In this document: piece after piece, positions 60,138 to 64,000 of the stretch | Layout: the number at the start of each line of letters is the position of its first letter | Position numbering within the stretch: the stretch's first letter is position 1 | Assembly: GCA_020081605.1 (NCBI GenBank) | Contig: JAHREC010000062.1 | Span: 1,302,001-1,366,000, forward strand | Length of the DNA: 64,000 nucleotides | Direction: 5' to 3' | From: Albifimbria verrucaria | Taxonomy: Eukaryota > Ascomycota > Sordariomycetes > Hypocreales > Stachybotryaceae | The notes under the pieces: generated by a model | What the model was told of the DNA's origin: nothing | Database searches by the model: none | Seen by the model: only the letters and a program-made list of their open reading frames with translations | Made by a program: the position numbers and the translations under genes

Positions 60138-61332
60138 GCTTGCAATGAGGGCGTATGCTTAACGATTCTAATGTATGGGTATGGGTAACAGCTTAGGGAC
60201 TAGTAGGTTGTTGGCCTTGGCATGGTGCGAGAAGGCCATCGCTTCTTATAGACGGCTAGATGCCTCCAGTGATGTAATGTGCTACAGGAGCTACTGGTCT
60301 TGTCTGGCAGTCTCAGACAATCACTCACCGTGGCGTCAATCGTCCTTGCCTCGATTCTGCTGAATAGGGTCTCTTCCAACAAACACGTGCACCGATTTAC
60401 CTCTCGAGGGCGTTCTAGAGTTATACAAAGTGCAATAGCTTATTGCTGACCGTGTGACAAGATCTCACCCGCATGCCATGTCCCTCCCGTCATATTGGTG
60501 AGCGAGAACACCCTCAGCGCGGGGAAGGTCGAGGCCTCGGAGTGGCTGTCTTGTTTTCCAAGACACAATTGCGCACATTGGCTGGACCAAAGCTGACAAT
60601 CAGCCAAGATTCGTTCAAGAGCTGAGAAGTTGGTTCTGGGTGGTCAGCCACTCAAGCATTGACGTGAGAGGCTCGCAACAGCCGAGTGTAGGGCTGAGCG
60701 AGTGCGGAGGCAAAGGTTATCTTCAATTGAGACAATGCACTTTATTCAAGCCACCAGATGGGTCTCGCGAATCATAAATACAGGATTGTCAATTGTGATC
60801 GTTTATACAATGATGGGTGGCCTAAACCTGGCACCAACGGCGCAGCGCTTGTTTTCAGCTTGAACTGCACAAACCGTGGCTTTCGGCCACAACTTTGGCT
60901 GCCTCGGCTAACAAGCTTCGAGGTTACATGCTTGTCTGCACTTCTTCTGCGGGAATGGATTGGTCCCAGGAATATGGTTTATCGTATGCATTGTCTTTGT
61001 ATAAGACAGCCTCACAACGGAGGGAAAGCCGCGGCGCCTGACCACCATTAAACGGGCCCAGAACAAGCATCAATCGATAGACCGAGTGCAGTGGCTGTAT
61101 TATGCAAAGGCAACATATTGTTGACTGCAGGCTTTGCTAAATGCAGTTGGTAATCTGCCAAGTTTGCGGTTGATGCTGCGCCAGCTCACTCGGAGCACCC
61201 CATATCAGCCCCGTTGCGCGCATCTTATTATGAAGTGGCCAAGAGCCGTGTTTTCTTTTGAGACTTCTATAATACTAATTCAGTCCATACTCAGCAGACC
61301 CAGACGTTGGCGTGCGCCCCAGCTGACGACGT
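60138..61332. other. Intergenic region, nothing supported
   Basis: 1.2 kb. A 97-codon frame (60758-61051) shows no domain. Confidence 0.5.
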
Positions 61333-62269
61333 TCACGAGCCCAGGGCCTGCTTCTCTCCTCGTACGAGCAAAGCAATAGTCGACCCTCCCTTACTCTAAA
61401 TTTCTGGGCATTGCAGACAGCCTGGATAGCCCTGATTGCCATGGAATGCACAGTCAAAGAGATGAACTCATTATTGTCAGTAGAGAAAATCTCCTCAAGC
61501 ACCGCCTGCTTCCGCGCCTCGTGCTCTTGGTCCGTCTCGTAGTGCAGAATCTTTCGAAAGTCATCCTCCTCTGGCATTCCATCCTCGATGATGTAGTCGG
61601 GGTAGTTTTCTGCTATCCACGAGCGCGGACGCCTCATGTCGCAAGTATGCAGGGTGTAGCGCTCTCGGAGTTTGTCCTTGACGGTGGGCTTGAACTCGCG
61701 TCCGTGGCTCTCCATGAGATGAGAAAACACCAGCTTGCTAGTCTGGAGACAACGGGCAAGCGAGCTGGTGTATTGCTTCTCAGGAAGTGGCGCGCCATCC
61801 TTGTCTACCAGGTCCATCCAGAACGTGCCAAGGTCGCGGGCTTGCTGAATGCCCACTTCTGTCAAGAAGGCATCGAACCAAGTGGTGACACCATCTCCAT
61901 CTTGAAGAGACCAGTAGCTCTGTTCGTTTAGTACCTTGCAACTGACGATTCGTCTAGAGTACTCACATCCCACAGCTCGCTGCCGATCTCGGCAGACTTT
62001 TGGTTATGATACCCAGTCCCGTGACGAGTAAGGTAAAGCACTTTGTAACGCACATCCTCGGGGGCTTCTTTATTCAATGATCTCACATACGCTGCGAATC
62101 GAGCCCAGTCTCGTGTGTCGTCTGGCTGCTGGCTGTCTGTAGGGTAGTCTCGCGGAATCAGGGCCAGCCTTGGCTGTGTCGGAACTTTGCCGCCTGGGTA
62201 TTGATCCGAGATGTCCTTCAAGTTTGCGAAGATGCCGTCCACGGCCTGGAACTTCCAGTGTGTGGTCAT
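61333..62269 (-). CDS. Phosphoglycerate-mutase-family phosphatase (Pmu1-like)
   Basis: Histidine phosphatase superfamily member, cytosolic, resembling yeast Pmu1; substrate unknown. Exon 1 62269-61967 (MTTHWKFQAVDGIFANLK), intron 61920-61966 (47 bp, GTGAGT...ACAG), exon 2 61919-61333. The catalytic RHG motif is YLTRHGTGYHN. ITEVGIQQARDLG-like follows (here LTEVGIQQARDLGTFW), then YTSSLARCLQTSKLVF, the proton-donor region RERYTLHTCDMRR and the second catalytic His in LTVHSMAIRAI. One G is missing at 61384-61386, six codons into the C-terminal FRVREGS block; corrected C-terminus ends KQALGS and the length is 296 aa. Without correction a spurious basic tail is read. Confidence 0.92.
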
Positions 62270-63005
62270 TGTCACTTGTTTAGTTTGTTGTAGAGAGTAA
62301 GAAGCAGGAATTGCAGAGGGAATGGGAGAAGGTCTAAATACCCCACCGACTTCTGTTGGGCTCACTTTGATGAGCAATGGGCATATTGCAGGAAGGGAAA
62401 AAAAAGAAAAAGAAAAAGAAAAGAAACCACGCAGGAACAACCGCGGGAAAATAAAATGATACCTAATTGAATATGAGGCTGCTATATTTGTCGCCTTTTA
62501 AAAGACGTCAAGAAAGTCTCCTAAATTTGGGTGTGTAAATTATCATGTTGAGAAGTATTTCTATACGATCTCTCCAAGGTAGCTACTCCTATGTAACAGG
62601 GTTAATAAATTCCGATATTGACAGTGAGTAAATAAGTAAGGAATACATAATGTTATGGGGCATAAGTACTATAAATTGGAGCTTCTGGACAGTAGCTATT
62701 TAGTTAGAAGCCATATGGAATGAATACAGATACAGACAATCCAAGCGGCATATACCGCCAAACAAGGCAAAATGTAGGCTTAGAAACAATCCCATTATGC
62801 AAAGGACGTCTTTTCTCCATAATAACCCCGTACACATATTTTATGAGGCTTAGATGTGGATGCTCGCTGTATGAGTGGCCAGCATTGCCGCGCATGCGCT
62901 CGGTGGACAGGGCCGGCGGCTACAGCAGCCTGCTGATATAAAGCACCAACATGTCGTGTTGGTAGCCTCGTGTTCCTTGAAAATAGTAGCTCTTAAATCT
63001 CCCAG
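62270..63005. promoter_or_regulatory. Divergent AT-rich spacer
   Basis: 736 bp between the mutase (-) and the HeLo-like gene (+), visibly AT-rich with an A/G tract at 62397-62428. Presumed promoters of both genes. Confidence 0.45.
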
Positions 63006-64000
63006 ATGGATCCCTTGACAGCGATTGGAGGCATTGCTGCAAGCTCGCAATTGCTGTCCGAAACCGTCAAGTCTGTGAATGCCGCATATAAGACAGTTCA
63101 ATCGTTTCACAATGCTCCCAAAGAGCTGGAGCAAGTTGCTCAGAAGCTTGCTTGCGCCAGGGATCGTATCCAGCAAATCCAAGCTTTCGGAAATGACCTA
63201 TCCAATGCCGATATGAACGATTTATTTCCACTGGCCCATCGTACGCTTTTGTTCACCGCGCTGGGTAAAAGCATGAACGCCTTTGGCCGTCTTCGCAGTC
63301 TAAAGGATGCAGCTGACAAGAATAGCTTTCGCATAAAGCTCTCCTGGGCGGCTCTAGACAAGAGACAAGTCGATCGTATTACGAGCGATCTTTGCGAAAC
63401 CGAGAGGATATTAGATCAGACTCTTGCAATCTTTAATGCGTAAGTTAAAATTTCTGAATTAAGAATGATTTGAGTACATCAAAGAAGAATACTTCTGCTA
63501 ATTCTTTTAGTCGACTCAGGACACTTAATCGCACATCACTGGGTGCTCTAAGAGTTGGCCAGCTAGCAATGGAAACAACCGGTGTAAGGATCGAGAGTTC
63601 TATAGCGAATGTAGAGCTGATGGGCACAAACACCATGTCGCAAATTCAAGAGGCGAGCAATAACAAATTCATTTGACGATTTTCTACTGACTGTATAATA
63701 CACAGAACACAATGCTGGTACAATCAAATAGAGCTCTTCTGCAAAAGAACTTGGATGAACATCGAACAAGCCAACAACAAATGGAGGTAAGGATAAGTGC
63801 CTTTCGAGGTATAGTTGGTGGATTCTGAGATGTTCTAGTCAATGCTTGCCATTCAAATGAAGCTGCTGCAGGAAATGCAAGACTTAAAGGCTTCGATGGC
63901 TACGCCAGCTCCTGTACACGATGCTATGGAAGATAAACCGATCACTCCGGATCACCAAACTAATTGTATAGAACCAAGCCAAGAGCATCTGCGAGAACCA
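63006..64000 (+). CDS. HeLo-like N-terminal domain protein (5' part)
   Basis: Fungal protein with the N-terminal helical domain seen in STAND/NLR-like and incompatibility-related proteins (HeLo-like/PigL_N type): MDPLTAIGGIAASSQLLSETV, then VNAAYKTVQSFHNAPKEL and ARDRIQQIQAFGNDLS. Exon 1 63006-63439; introns 63440-63510 (GT-AG), 63653-63705 (apparently GC-AG, GCGAGC...CACAG) and 63787-63838. Downstream exons are helical (NTMLVQSNRALLQKNLDEHR, SMLAIQMKLLQEMQDLKAS) and still open at the window end. No NACHT or repeat region is within view, so the effector part is unknown. Composition is more AT-rich than the core genes. Start is the first ATG before the conserved block. Confidence 0.8.

Noticed and set aside
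61275..61332. Natural C-terminal extension of the mutase
   Set aside because: It follows a one-base deficit at 61384-61386; with that base the conserved end KQALGS and a stop at 61333 appear.
43447..62269. Secondary-metabolite gene cluster around the zinc-cluster regulator
   Set aside because: No polyketide synthase, NRPS, terpene cyclase, P450 or transporter lies nearby; the neighbours are RRP5 and ASE1.

Overview
The window is nuclear DNA of a filamentous ascomycete, most likely a Sordariomycete. The signs are short GT-AG introns (mostly 46-92 bp) inside conserved eukaryotic genes, pyrimidine-rich leaders, intergenic gaps of 1-5 kb, and lineage-typical families: PTH11-like fungal rhodopsin, Zn2Cys6 regulator, class II peroxidase and a HeLo-like N-terminal domain. 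I can support 18 genes and one pseudogene. I see no rRNA, tRNA, CRISPR array or intact transposon.

Layout. 1-2655 is gene-poor. 2656-8204 holds a head-to-head translation pair: eIF3 subunit L (-) and the 60S-maturation GTPase EFL1 (+). 8354-16289 is an accessory, partly AT-rich stretch: a decayed flavin monooxygenase (-), a PTH11-like membrane receptor gene (+) and a small Nudix hydrolase (-). 17811-23575 carries DOT1 (H3K79 methyltransferase, +), ATG16 (-) and VPS16 (+); ATG16 and VPS16 share a 393-bp divergent promoter. A 4.7-kb gap, probably leader and promoter, precedes the FHA-RING ubiquitin ligase DMA1 (28240-30095). Then come the alpha subunit of the mitochondrial processing peptidase (31249-33024), a YMC020W-like alpha/beta hydrolase (-) head-to-head with the giant rRNA-processing protein RRP5 (36888-42354), a regulator with two zinc clusters in tandem (43447-46387), the spindle-midzone bundler ASE1 (47875-50220) and the EH-domain protein IRS4 (51993-54090). 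The right end is again accessory: a secreted class II peroxidase (-), a DUF2278/YukJ protein with a lamin-tail domain (-), a phosphoglycerate-mutase-family enzyme (-) and the 5' part of a HeLo-like protein (+) that runs off the window.

The genes do not form one pathway. Three concern ribosomes (eIF3l, EFL1, RRP5), three or four membrane traffic and autophagy (ATG16, VPS16, IRS4, perhaps the YMC020W-like protein), and two the cell cycle (DMA1, ASE1).

The strongest signal in the window is technical. Nearly every conserved gene is broken by frameshifts. In the sites I worked through, the frame is usually restored by adding one base to a short G, C, A or T run; a few sites need two bases. EFL1 has six such sites and RRP5 about seven bases missing. 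Adding the inferred bases returns lengths divisible by three and usual for the families. The sequence therefore looks systematically base-deficient in short runs (unpolished reads or draft assembly), so coding coordinates below are outer limits, not clean reading frames. The flavin monooxygenase differs: it also has in-frame nonsense codons, one at a conserved Trp, and is a real pseudogene.
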